Below, piece after piece: positions 44,514 through 52,289 of a stretch of DNA of 64,000 nucleotides. The translations under genes and the position numbers were made by a program. Within the stretch, counting starts at the first letter, position 1. Every line of letters begins with the position of its first letter. The stretch is from positions 1-64,000 of the forward strand of contig JAJEQR010000009.1 in assembly GCA_020687485.1 (NCBI GenBank), in the 5' to 3' direction. The notes beneath the pieces were generated by a model. The model did no database searches and was not told the DNA's origin. It worked only from the letters and a program-made list of their open reading frames with translations. Source of the stretch: Hominifimenecus microfluidus (lineage in GTDB: Bacteria > Bacillota > Clostridia > Lachnospirales > Lachnospiraceae).

Positions 44514-46481
44514 TTGAAATATGCCAACATCATTGTAGATATTTCTCTGGAGAAGCTGGATAAGACATTTCAGTATCTGGTGCCGGAGGAGTTGAATGAG
44601 ACACTGCGGCCCGGTATGCAGGTTGTGATCCCTTTTGGCAACAGAAAAATCACCGGATATATTCTGGAACTGACGGATACGCCGGAGTTTGATCCGGCGC
44701 GCATGAAGCCGATCCTCAGCCTCTCGGAGAAAGCGGTTCCGATTGAGGCGCAGCTGATCGAACTGGCAGTCTGGATGAAAGAGACTTATGGCTGTACGCT
44801 GAATCAGGCATTGAAGACGGTACTTCCTTCCCGGCGTCGGGTGAAGTCACGTGCGTCGAAGGAGGTACCGGCGGCGCTGCAGAATATTTCACTGCAGCCT
44901 CCGAAGACACTGAATGAAGAGCAGCAGGCGGCTGTGAATGGGATTCTTTCGGTATATCCGCAGCCATCCCTTTTGTTCGGTGTGACAGGAGGCGGCAAGA
45001 CAGAAGTGTATATGGCGCTGATCGACGCGATGCGGGCGCAGGGGAAGCAGACGATTCTGTTGATTCCGGAGATTTCGCTGACGTATCAGAACCTGCGCCG
45101 CTTCTATGAGCGCTTTGGCAATCGGGTGGCAGTGGTGAACTCCCGGCTTTCGGCCGGTGAGAAGTATGACAGCTACGAGAACGCCAGGAGCGGGCGAATT
45201 GATATTATGATCGGCCCCCGATCGGCGTTGTTTACGCCTTTTACGAATCTTGGCATGATTATAGTGGACGAGGAGCATGAAAGCGCGTATAATAGTGAGA
45301 CAAGCCCTCGTTACCGGGCGGTGGAGACAGCGATTACGAGAGGTCGTATGGCAGGTGCGGGGGTTGTCCTTGGCTCCGCCACACCATCACTCGAAAGCTA
45401 CACGAAGGCATTGTCCGGAGAGTATGCCCTCTTTCGGATTACAAGCCGTGCCAGAGTCGGCAGTGTGCTGCCGGAGGTTAAGATCTGTGATTTGCGAAAA
45501 GAGTTGAGAGAAGGGAATAAAACCATCTTCAGCCGCATACTGGCGGAAGCAATTAAGGATCGCCTGGAGAAGAGGGAACAGGTCATGCTCTTCCTGAACC
45601 GGAGAGGGTATGCCGGCTTTATTTCCTGTCGGAGTTGTGGCTATGTCTTTCGCTGTCCGCATTGCGATGTGTCGCTGACTTCTCACAGGAATGGTCAGCT
45701 GGTGTGTCACTATTGCGGCCTCTCAGTTCCGATGCCGGATCGCTGCCCGTCATGCGGAAGTCCGTACATCGCGGGTTTCGGTCTTGGCACGCAGAAAGTC
45801 GAGACGATGGTGAAGAAGTATTTCCCGTCAGCTCGTACGCTTCGGATGGATATGGACAGCACTTCGAGAAAGGACAGTCACGGGAAGATTCTGTCTTCCT
45901 TCGCAAAGGGAGAGGCGGATATTCTGATTGGTACGCAGATGATTATCAAGGGGCATGATTTCCCGCGTGTGACACTGGTCGGGATTCTTGCGGCGGATCT
46001 TTCTCTGTACAGCGATGACTTCCGGGCGGGCGAGCGAACCTTTCAGCTGCTGACACAGGCGGCGGGGCGTGCCGGACGCGCCGGAGCCGAAGGGCTTGTT
46101 GTGATTCAGACCTACAACCCGGAGAATTACGCGATCGAAACCGCCAGTCATCAGGATTATGAAGTTTTTTACGAGAAAGAGATGGCATATCGTCGTCTGC
46201 TTTCTTATCCGCCTGCCGGACAGATGTTGTCGGTCCTCATCACAGATCCGAAGGAGGAGACGGCGGTTCGGGAGGCAATCCGGCTGGCGGACGGAGTCCG
46301 CGCACACTGGCCGGAATCCGGGATTCGGATGATCGGCCCATCGGCGGCAGGCATCAGCCGGATTCAGGATGTGTACCGTCAGCAGTTATTTATCAAGCAT
46401 CCCTCACGGAAACTGCTGCTGCAGATCCGGGATTTTATGGAGCTGGAGAAGAAAACCGGTCTGCAGATCGATCTGTTGTAG
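44514..46481 (+). CDS. priA: Primosomal protein N' (PriA helicase)
   Basis: A 655-aa replication-restart helicase that recognises stalled forks and loads the replisome. It has the N-terminal 3'-end-binding domain (DKTFQYLVPEEL, VIPFGNRKITGY), Walker A GVTGGGKTEVY (near residues 160-170), the DEEH box (IIVDEEHESAYN) and zinc-binding cysteines (CRSCGYVFRCPHCD, CHYCG, CPSCG). C-terminal helicase motifs such as TQMIIKGHDFP and QAAGRAGR follow. It is shorter than E. coli PriA (732 aa). The start appears to be TTG 44514, with AAGGAG about 14 nt upstream inside murF, a weak arrangement that would limit synthesis. Confidence 0.93.
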   Translation: MKYANIIVDISLEKLDKTFQYLVPEELNETLRPGMQVVIPFGNRKITGYILELTDTPEFDPARMKPILSLSEKAVPIEAQLIELAVWMKETYGCTLNQALKTVLPSRRRVKSRASKEVPAALQNISLQPPKTLNEEQQAAVNGILSVYPQPSLLFGVTGGGKTEVYMALIDAMRAQGKQTILLIPEISLTYQNLRRFYERFGNRVAVVNSRLSAGEKYDSYENARSGRIDIMIGPRSALFTPFTNLGMIIVDEEHESAYNSETSPRYRAVETAITRGRMAGAGVVLGSATPSLESYTKALSGEYALFRITSRARVGSVLPEVKICDLRKELREGNKTIFSRILAEAIKDRLEKREQVMLFLNRRGYAGFISCRSCGYVFRCPHCDVSLTSHRNGQLVCHYCGLSVPMPDRCPSCGSPYIAGFGLGTQKVETMVKKYFPSARTLRMDMDSTSRKDSHGKILSSFAKGEADILIGTQMIIKGHDFPRVTLVGILAADLSLYSDDFRAGERTFQLLTQAAGRAGRAGAEGLVVIQTYNPENYAIETASHQDYEVFYEKEMAYRRLLSYPPAGQMLSVLITDPKEETAVREAIRLADGVRAHWPESGIRMIGPSAAGISRIQDVYRQQLFIKHPSRKLLLQIRDFMELEKKTGLQIDLL

Positions 46482-46543
46482 ATCAGTGCCGTAAAATTGT
46501 TATATAAAGATATACGAGAATCAGAAGAAAAGAGGAGACAGAA

Positions 46544-47032
46544 ATGGCATTAAGAAACATTCGCACCATCGGCGATGAAATCCTCCGCAAGGAAGCAAAG
46601 TCGGTAAAAGCGATGACACCAAGAACAGAGAAGCTGATCGAAGATATGCTGGACACCATGTATGATGCGTATGGCGTAGGTCTGGCCGCACCGCAGGTCG
46701 GCATCCTGAAGCGCATCGTGGTTATCGATGTCAGCGAGAATCAGGATGAGCCTTACGTATTAATTAATCCGGAAATCATCGAGACCAGCGGATCCCAGAC
46801 TGGTTCGGAAGGCTGCCTCAGTGTTCCCGGTAAGCATGCGACCGTGACCCGCCCGGATTACGCAAAGGTAAGAGCGCAGGACGAGAACATGGAGTGGTTT
46901 GAGCTGGAGGGAGAGGGCCTTCTGGCAAGAGCGATCTGCCATGAATGTGACCATCTGGATGGCATCCTCTATGTGGACAAGAAGGAAGGTCCTCTGTTGG
47001 ACAACGAGGAACCGCAGGAAGAGGAGGAGTAA
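46544..47032 (+). CDS. def: Peptide deformylase
   Basis: A 162-aa metallohydrolase removing the formyl group from new proteins. The three family motifs are intact: GVGLAAPQVG, EGCLSVPG (Cys is a metal ligand) and CHECDHLDG (HExxH). It starts at ATG 46544 with the SD AGAGGAGA. An acidic tail (NEEPQEEEE) ends the protein. It lies 62 nt after priA, a common priA-def(-fmt) order, although fmt is not the next gene here. Confidence 0.95.
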   Translation: MALRNIRTIGDEILRKEAKSVKAMTPRTEKLIEDMLDTMYDAYGVGLAAPQVGILKRIVVIDVSENQDEPYVLINPEIIETSGSQTGSEGCLSVPGKHATVTRPDYAKVRAQDENMEWFELEGEGLLARAICHECDHLDGILYVDKKEGPLLDNEEPQEEEE

Positions 47033-47095
47033 GGCATTTCCTTACCCTTCTCTCAAAAACAACTATAAAAACAATTTAAGTGTGAGGAAAGAAAA

Positions 47096-47269
47096 ATGTC
47101 ATTTGTAATTACAAAAGAGTGTACGGATTGCGGAAACTGCCAGGACGTCTGTCCGCTGGGTGCAATTTTGGAGGGATTTGGCCGCCGCGAGATTAATGCG
47201 GATTACTGCACTGAATGCGGCACCTGTTTTATTGTATGTGAAAATCACGCAATCAAGCCGGAGGACTAA
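47096..47269 (+). CDS. Two-cluster [4Fe-4S] ferredoxin
   Basis: A 57-aa clostridial-type ferredoxin. The first binding motif is CTDCGNCQDVCP and the second CTECGTCFIVCE, each C-x2-C-x2-C-x3-C, enough for two 4Fe-4S clusters. The usual Pro after the last Cys of the second motif is replaced by Glu. It should carry low-potential electrons in the cytosol. ATG 47096 follows GTGAGGAAAG. Its position after def and before a TetR gene gives no specific partner. Confidence 0.9.
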   Translation: MSFVITKECTDCGNCQDVCPLGAILEGFGRREINADYCTECGTCFIVCENHAIKPED

Positions 47270-47298
47270 AGACTTGAAAGGGGAAGTGGAGGATGGAT

Positions 47299-47859
47299 AT
47301 GAACAAGGACAGCGTTCCGAAGAAGCTGGCTGCCAGCTTTCGGGAGCTGGTAAAAAAGTCCTCTGTAGAAAAGATCACGATCAAGGAGATTACGGATGGT
47401 GCAGGGTTGATTCGGCCCACATTCTACCATCATTTTAAGGATAAGTATGATCTGATCGAATGGATCTGGTATCAGGATGTGATTGAGCCGGCCCGTTTTT
47501 TCTGGGAGGCGGGAATGATCCCTGAAACAGAGAAACTGGTGTTTGCACAGATACTGAAGGAGAAGGAGTATTACACCAGGATTTTGAAGGTTGAAGGACA
47601 GAATTCTTTCAAGGAGATTGTGATCCATTCCCTGGAGGAAGTTCTTCTGGATTATATCTCGGAGAGTGCGAGCGGAATCCCAGAAGAGATTGGAGTAACT
47701 CCCTCCCGGATCGCCGGTTATTACGCGAATTCGTTCTATTATATTCTGGACAGCTGGATTCGCAAGGGTATGTCATACAGCGCACAGCAGATGGCGGATA
47801 TTTACCATTATGTATCCACTCATTCCCTGGAAGATGTCATTCACCGGAAGGAAGTATAA
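47299..47859 (+). CDS. TetR/AcrR-family transcriptional regulator
   Basis: A 186-aa regulator. The N-terminal helix-turn-helix (KITIKEITDGAGLIRPTFYHHFKDKYDLIEWIW) is a standard TetR DNA-binding domain. The C-terminal ligand/dimerisation domain has the TetR_C form common in Lachnospiraceae (EYYTRILKVEGQNSF...YYANSFYYILDSWI). ATG 47299 was chosen because GGAGG (47288-47292) lies 6 nt before it; ATG 47293 would directly abut the SD. Its targets are unknown; the membrane protein gene at 48050 is a candidate. Confidence 0.85.
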   Translation: MNKDSVPKKLAASFRELVKKSSVEKITIKEITDGAGLIRPTFYHHFKDKYDLIEWIWYQDVIEPARFFWEAGMIPETEKLVFAQILKEKEYYTRILKVEGQNSFKEIVIHSLEEVLLDYISESASGIPEEIGVTPSRIAGYYANSFYYILDSWIRKGMSYSAQQMADIYHYVSTHSLEDVIHRKEV

Positions 47860-47860
47860 G

Positions 47861-47898
47861 AAGAAGGGCAGTCGCATGTTCGTGCGGTTGCCCTTCTT
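47861..47898. terminator. Long hairpin after the tetR-like gene
   Basis: AAGAAGGGCAGTCGCA (47861-47876) pairs with 47883-47898 over 16 bp (two G-U), with a 6-nt loop. There is no T-tract directly after it, so it may act as an mRNA 3' stabiliser or processing site rather than a classical terminator. Confidence 0.6.
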
Positions 47899-47980
47899 CG
47901 ATATAGCTACAAAACACACGATTTGTAGCCGCAATCGGATGCATGACGCAATTTTGTCATAATATTTTAACTTATAAAAA

Positions 47981-48012
47981 GGACTGAATCTGTATCGATT
48001 CAGTTCTTTTTT
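47981..48012 (+). terminator. Intrinsic terminator upstream of the MntP-like gene
   Basis: GGACTGAATC (47981-47990) pairs with GATTCAGTTC (47997-48006), followed by TTTTTT. It lies about 38 nt before the GTG start of the next gene, so it could also serve as an attenuator for it. Confidence 0.75.
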
Positions 48013-48049
48013 GTATGATAAAGTCAGGTCATGAAAGGGGGGATAGACA

Positions 48050-48601
48050 GTGAGAATGATCACGATGCTGATCCTTTCATTGGGAATCGGAATCTATGTA
48101 TTCGGAATTTCACAGCAGATCGGCTATACACAGGAAGTTCTTCACTGGAAGAGGATTCTGTTTCTCGGCGTCAGTTTCGGACTGATGGAAATGCTGATGC
48201 TTCTGTTTGGCGTAGGATTATCCGTATGGATTCCGACGCAGCGATGGCTGCAGGAAGTTGTTATCATTGCTCTGATCCTGATTGGCGCGGATATGTTTCG
48301 CCGGGCTGTATGGGGAAAGGCACCGGAAGAGCGGCGTGAGGAACTGGTCAGCCTGCAGCGTCTGTTCGTGATCGCTCTGTCAGCGGAAATCAAGACGGTA
48401 TTGATCGGTTTCTGTTTTGCCTGGGAGGGACGTAGCCCCTGGGTATATGCGCCGATGATCTGGGGCGTAAGCACAATTGTGGCTGTCCTTGGATTTACGT
48501 ACGGTTACCATATGGGATGCAGATTCTGGAAGGCATTAACCGGTATCGGAGGAATTTTCCTGATACTGGCATCCCTGGGCGTATATTTTCATTTGATTTA
48601 G
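48050..48601 (+). CDS. MntP-like membrane protein lacking the family Asp residues
   Basis: A 183-aa membrane protein with six predicted helices in two repeats. The layout resembles the MntP manganese exporter: the first-repeat positions corresponding to MntP's LxLSLDAFAVSL read LILSLGIGIYVFGIS, and the second-repeat SIDAxxxG position reads SAEIKTVLIG. The intramembrane Asp residues needed for Mn2+ export in MntP are therefore absent, so function is uncertain. GTG 48050 lies 7 nt after GGGGGGAT; ATG 48056 is the alternative. It precedes a radical SAM gene by 31 nt and may be cotranscribed with it. Confidence 0.6.
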   Translation: MRMITMLILSLGIGIYVFGISQQIGYTQEVLHWKRILFLGVSFGLMEMLMLLFGVGLSVWIPTQRWLQEVVIIALILIGADMFRRAVWGKAPEERREELVSLQRLFVIALSAEIKTVLIGFCFAWEGRSPWVYAPMIWGVSTIVAVLGFTYGYHMGCRFWKALTGIGGIFLILASLGVYFHLI

Positions 48602-48632
48602 CATCTGATTGGAACAAAGGAGGAGAGAAAAA

Positions 48633-50084
48633 ATGACGGACTTTATGATGGATGTAAAACGGGGAGCAATGGGGATTGCCATTGATCAGATCCTGAAATA
48701 TGTAGATAAAGACAGAGAGAAGAACCTGCTGAATATGGTGGATGTCACGCAGAAGATTGCGGGCAATATGTTCCTCCCGGAGAGCTACGACGGAGCCAGA
48801 GAGCTGATCCGCGAGAACGGCAAGTGGATGCAGTATGTGAACCGCCTTCTGGATGAGCTTCATCCGAATGTGCTGAAGATGACAGCGCTGAATCTGGGTT
48901 ATCAGTCCGCGTATCTTGGTACAAAGACAATTCGCGAAAGCAGAGAAAAATATCAGTGTAATGTACCGTGGCTGATTCTGATGGATCCTACCAGCGCCTG
49001 CAATCTGCACTGCACCGGCTGCTGGGCGGCGGAGTACGGCCACAAGCTGAATCTGTCTTTTGAGGATCTGGACCGCATTGTTACGCAGGGCAAAGAACTC
49101 GGTATTTATTTCTATATGTATACCGGCGGCGAACCTCTGGTGCGCAAGGCAGATCTGATTCGTCTCTGCGAGAAACACAGGGAGTGTTACTTTGTGGCAT
49201 TCACGAACGCCACACTGGTGGATGATGAATTCTGCAAAGATCTGGTACGTGTCGGAAACTTCAGTCTGACACTCAGTATCGAAGGCTTTGAGGAAGCGAA
49301 CGACGGCAGACGCGGTAAGGGCGCTTTCCAGAAGACGCTGGCGGCGATGGATCTGCTTCGTTCTTACGGTCTGCTCTTTGGAACATCCATTTGCTATACG
49401 AGAAATAATGTGGAAGTCGTTACTTCGGATGATTTCCTGGATCTGCTGGTAGAGCACGGCTGTCGTTACAGCTGGTACTTCCACTATATGCCGGTCGGAA
49501 ACGAAGCTTCTACGGAACTTCTTCCCACCGTGGAGCAGAGAAAATATATGTATCACCGAGTTCGTGAGATTCGAGCGAAAGAGGGCGGCAAGCCAATTTT
49601 TGTCATGGACTTCCAGAACGATGGTGAATACGTCGGCGGATGTATTGCCGGCGGCAGAAACTATATGCACATCAATGCAAACGGTGATGTGGAGCCCTGC
49701 GTATTTATCCACTATTCCGGGGCGAACATCAAGGAGAAGTCTCTGATTGAGTGCCTGCAGCAGCCGCTGTTCATGGCGTACCGGGAAGGTCAGCCGTTCA
49801 ATGATAACCATCTGCGTCCCTGCCCGATGCTGGAGAATCCGGAGCTACTGGAAGCAATGGTAAGCTGGAGCGGCGCACATTCGACAGATTTGCAGTCGCC
49901 GCAGACATCTGAAGATCTCTGCCATAAGTGCCGTCCCTACGCAGATGCATGGAAGCCGGTGGCAGAAGAGCTGTGGGAGAATGAGCCGCACAGCGAGGAA
50001 TCCTACAAAAACTATATGGACCCGGAGAAGAAGGTTATTCCGAAGGAAGTCTTCCGAAAGGCGGACGGATATGCGGAAAAGTAA
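48633..50084 (+). CDS. Radical SAM protein with C-terminal SPASM-like region
   Basis: A 483-aa protein. The radical SAM cluster motif is C123-x3-C127-x2-C130 (SACNLHCTGC), followed by the SAM-binding YTGGEPL. A helical N-terminal region of about 110 residues precedes it. The C-terminus has additional cysteines (VGGCIAGG, EPCVFIHY, CPML, CHKC) spaced like a SPASM or twitch domain that holds further Fe-S clusters. Such enzymes modify peptides, cofactors or small molecules. No peptide precursor is visible next to it, so the substrate is unknown. ATG 48633 follows AAAGGAGGAG. Confidence 0.85.
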   Translation: MTDFMMDVKRGAMGIAIDQILKYVDKDREKNLLNMVDVTQKIAGNMFLPESYDGARELIRENGKWMQYVNRLLDELHPNVLKMTALNLGYQSAYLGTKTIRESREKYQCNVPWLILMDPTSACNLHCTGCWAAEYGHKLNLSFEDLDRIVTQGKELGIYFYMYTGGEPLVRKADLIRLCEKHRECYFVAFTNATLVDDEFCKDLVRVGNFSLTLSIEGFEEANDGRRGKGAFQKTLAAMDLLRSYGLLFGTSICYTRNNVEVVTSDDFLDLLVEHGCRYSWYFHYMPVGNEASTELLPTVEQRKYMYHRVREIRAKEGGKPIFVMDFQNDGEYVGGCIAGGRNYMHINANGDVEPCVFIHYSGANIKEKSLIECLQQPLFMAYREGQPFNDNHLRPCPMLENPELLEAMVSWSGAHSTDLQSPQTSEDLCHKCRPYADAWKPVAEELWENEPHSEESYKNYMDPEKKVIPKEVFRKADGYAEK

Positions 50085-50167
50085 GTGCTGACTGAGACTG
50101 GAAGCTGGCATATGCGGGCAAAAAGTACGTAAAAGAACACATAAAGGAATTTATAAAAGAAGCAGTC

Positions 50168-51085
50168 TCAAGTTTCTTTTGAGAGGAATCCCGGAAGAAA
50201 TTCGTCCAACAGAAGACCGCATTCCAGGACAAAATCCCGGAAGTTTTTCACCGCTGGTGTCATGTAGCGATCCTTCACCCAGGCAATGTGAATCTCTCTG
50301 GCAGGAATTTGGTTGGTGATGGGAAGCGCCTTGATGTTATAGCCGGAAGCGTCCGCAGATTCCGGCATTAGTGCAACGCCCAGGTTCGCGGCAACGGCTC
50401 CCAGAACGATGGAATCGTGCTTGGCTTCGAACGAGATCTCCGGCCAGATGCCGACTTCATGAAAGATATCATTGATATAGGAACGAATCTGACAGCTGGG
50501 ATCATAGGTGATGAAGCGCTCTTCCTTCAGCTCCGTCAGATCAATCTCGTCATGCGCAGCCAACGGATGATCGCCGCATACCATCAGCACGGTGCGGTGA
50601 CTTCCGATTTTTACGGAGGCAATCTCTTCGTTGTCGAAGGGGGTTGTGAAGGCAAGATCTGTGGATCCGGCGATCAGATGCTCCTCGATATTCTGTGTGG
50701 TGGCCTGATCGAACTGGAAGCGCGTCTGAATCTTGCCCGTATTCCCGAAGAAACGGGAGATCAGAAAGGGAACAAAGCGGCTAAGAGAACTTAAGTAGCT
50801 CAGTGTGATCATACCGGTATCAGCACTGATAAAATCCTGTAGCCGTTCTTTTCCTTCTTCGAGAATATTCAGCGAGTGAGAGACATATTCCAGAAAGAAG
50901 GCGCCGCACTTCGTCAGTCGGACGTTGCGTCCCTGGCGGATGAAGAGTAGCACGCCAAGCTCCTTCTCAAGGTCATTGATCGAGTGGCTCAGGCTGGACT
51001 GTGTGATGTTCAGCATCTGAGAAGCTTTCGTATAATGCTCTAACTCAGCGATCGTTTTAAAATAATATAACTGCTGAAGATTCAT
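50168..51085 (-). CDS. LysR-family transcriptional regulator
   Basis: A 305-aa regulator with the N-terminal LysR winged helix (LQQLYYFKTIAELEHYTKASQMLNITQSSLSHSINDLEKELG) and a periplasmic-binding-protein-like effector domain from about residue 90. ATG 51085 begins the canonical MNLQQLYYF. An ATG four codons earlier (51097) would be only 1 nt from the GGAGG SD. It is divergent from aroD with a 312-bp gap, the classic arrangement in which a LysR protein controls its divergent neighbour in response to a pathway metabolite. Confidence 0.9.
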   Translation of the reverse strand: MNLQQLYYFKTIAELEHYTKASQMLNITQSSLSHSINDLEKELGVLLFIRQGRNVRLTKCGAFFLEYVSHSLNILEEGKERLQDFISADTGMITLSYLSSLSRFVPFLISRFFGNTGKIQTRFQFDQATTQNIEEHLIAGSTDLAFTTPFDNEEIASVKIGSHRTVLMVCGDHPLAAHDEIDLTELKEERFITYDPSCQIRSYINDIFHEVGIWPEISFEAKHDSIVLGAVAANLGVALMPESADASGYNIKALPITNQIPAREIHIAWVKDRYMTPAVKNFRDFVLECGLLLDEFLPGFLSKET

Positions 51086-51397
51086 GCTATGTATCATTCC
51101 TCCGAATGCATTCTGTTAAAAGCTACTTTCATTCTAACATTCTCTTCCAGGAAAAGCAACCTTCGCGGCCAAAAGCTGCAACATATTGGATGAAATAACG
51201 CTGATTCATGAGAAAAATACATAGGAATGGTGAAATTTAACCAATTCATGGGAACTAGACACATATTTACTGAAAGAATTGCATTAGATTTTTCATAAAA
51301 GTTCTGGTATAAATAGAGTATCAGAAAAAAGCACACGGACTTCTGAAACGCGCGCAGAGCAGCAGACCGTATCTTCATCGAAATAAGGAGAAGCGAA
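51086..51397. promoter_or_regulatory. Divergent lysR/aroD control region
   Basis: The 312-bp AT-rich gap contains a TATAAA -10 (51308-51313) for aroD with only a weak -35 (TAGATT, 51285-51290), as expected for an activator-dependent promoter. ATTCATG occurs at 51204-51210 and 51244-51250, 40 bp apart. The first begins an imperfect dyad (ATTCATGAG...ATAGGAAT) and may be the LysR site. No ORF with SD was found. Confidence 0.5.
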
Positions 51398-52165
51398 ATG
51401 AGACTGGAAAGCAAAGTAAAACTGAACGTAAGAGGTAAAGTGTTCGGCGGCGAGAAAAATCTGGCATGCATCCCCATGATCCCGGCAACGAGAGAGGCTC
51501 TGATTGAGGAGACGAAGATGGTGGTGGAATTAAAGCCTGATGTTATTGAATGGCGTGTAGATTACTTTGAAAAAGCGGCGGACGCAGAGTATGTGAAGGA
51601 GTCCCTCGAGGCGATTGCTCCTTATGTGGAAGAGATTCCCGTAATCTTCACTTTCCGTCATGCCTGTGAGGGCGGAGCGAAAGAATATCCGCAGGATGTT
51701 CGTCTGGCAACGATTAAGGCAGCACTTTCCACTGGTCATGCCGATATCGTGGATATTGAGGCATGCAACGACAAAGAATTCATTGAAGCGGTAAAGGCTG
51801 CTGTAAAGGAAGCCGGTTCCCGCCTGATTCTTTCCTTCCATAACTTCAAAGAGACGCCTTCCGAGGAGTTTATCTATGAGAAGCTGAAGGAGGAGCGGGA
51901 TCTCGGCGCTGACATCCCGAAGCTGGCAGTAATGCCCCAGAACTTTAACGATGTACTGACACTGATGCGTGCCACTTATCGCGCGCGCACGGAAGCTGTG
52001 GATCTACCCCTGATTACGATGTCCATGGGCGAGATTGGCAAGATTTCCCGTGTCATCGGTGACCTGTACGGTTCCGATATGAGCTTTGTAGTTGGCAAGG
52101 CGGCAAGTGCTCCCGGTCAGATTCCGGTTGCTGTTGTAAATGAGTTGTGGAAACTGCTGGCATAA
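51398..52165 (+). CDS. aroD: Type I 3-dehydroquinate dehydratase
   Basis: A 255-aa class I enzyme converting 3-dehydroquinate to 3-dehydroshikimate through a Schiff base. Catalytic residues are in place: the Lys of DIPKLAVMP (near residue 170), the His of LSFHNF (near 143), plus EWRVDYFE and FTFRHACEGG for substrate binding. The SD AAGGAGA is 6 nt upstream of the ATG. It stands alone rather than in an aromatic biosynthesis operon. With a divergent LysR gene, a catabolic role (quinate/shikimate use) is possible, as well as the biosynthetic one (inference). Confidence 0.93.
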   Translation: MRLESKVKLNVRGKVFGGEKNLACIPMIPATREALIEETKMVVELKPDVIEWRVDYFEKAADAEYVKESLEAIAPYVEEIPVIFTFRHACEGGAKEYPQDVRLATIKAALSTGHADIVDIEACNDKEFIEAVKAAVKEAGSRLILSFHNFKETPSEEFIYEKLKEERDLGADIPKLAVMPQNFNDVLTLMRATYRARTEAVDLPLITMSMGEIGKISRVIGDLYGSDMSFVVGKAASAPGQIPVAVVNELWKLLA

Positions 52166-52249
52166 GATTAAGATAAAAGAATGCGGCAATCATAAATCGT
52201 AGAATAATGCAATGATACCTTTCAGGCTTAGAAGCCATAATATCCTTTC

Positions 52250-52284
52250 GCCGGGGAAGCAATTCCCCGGCCTTTCTCTTTCTC
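52250..52284. terminator. Bidirectional terminator between aroD and the PucR-type gene
   Basis: GCCGGGGAA (52250-52258), GCAA tetraloop, TTCCCCGGC (52263-52271), followed by a pyrimidine-rich CTTTCTCTTTCTC run. The genes converge here. Confidence 0.75.
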
Positions 52285-52289
52285 TGATC

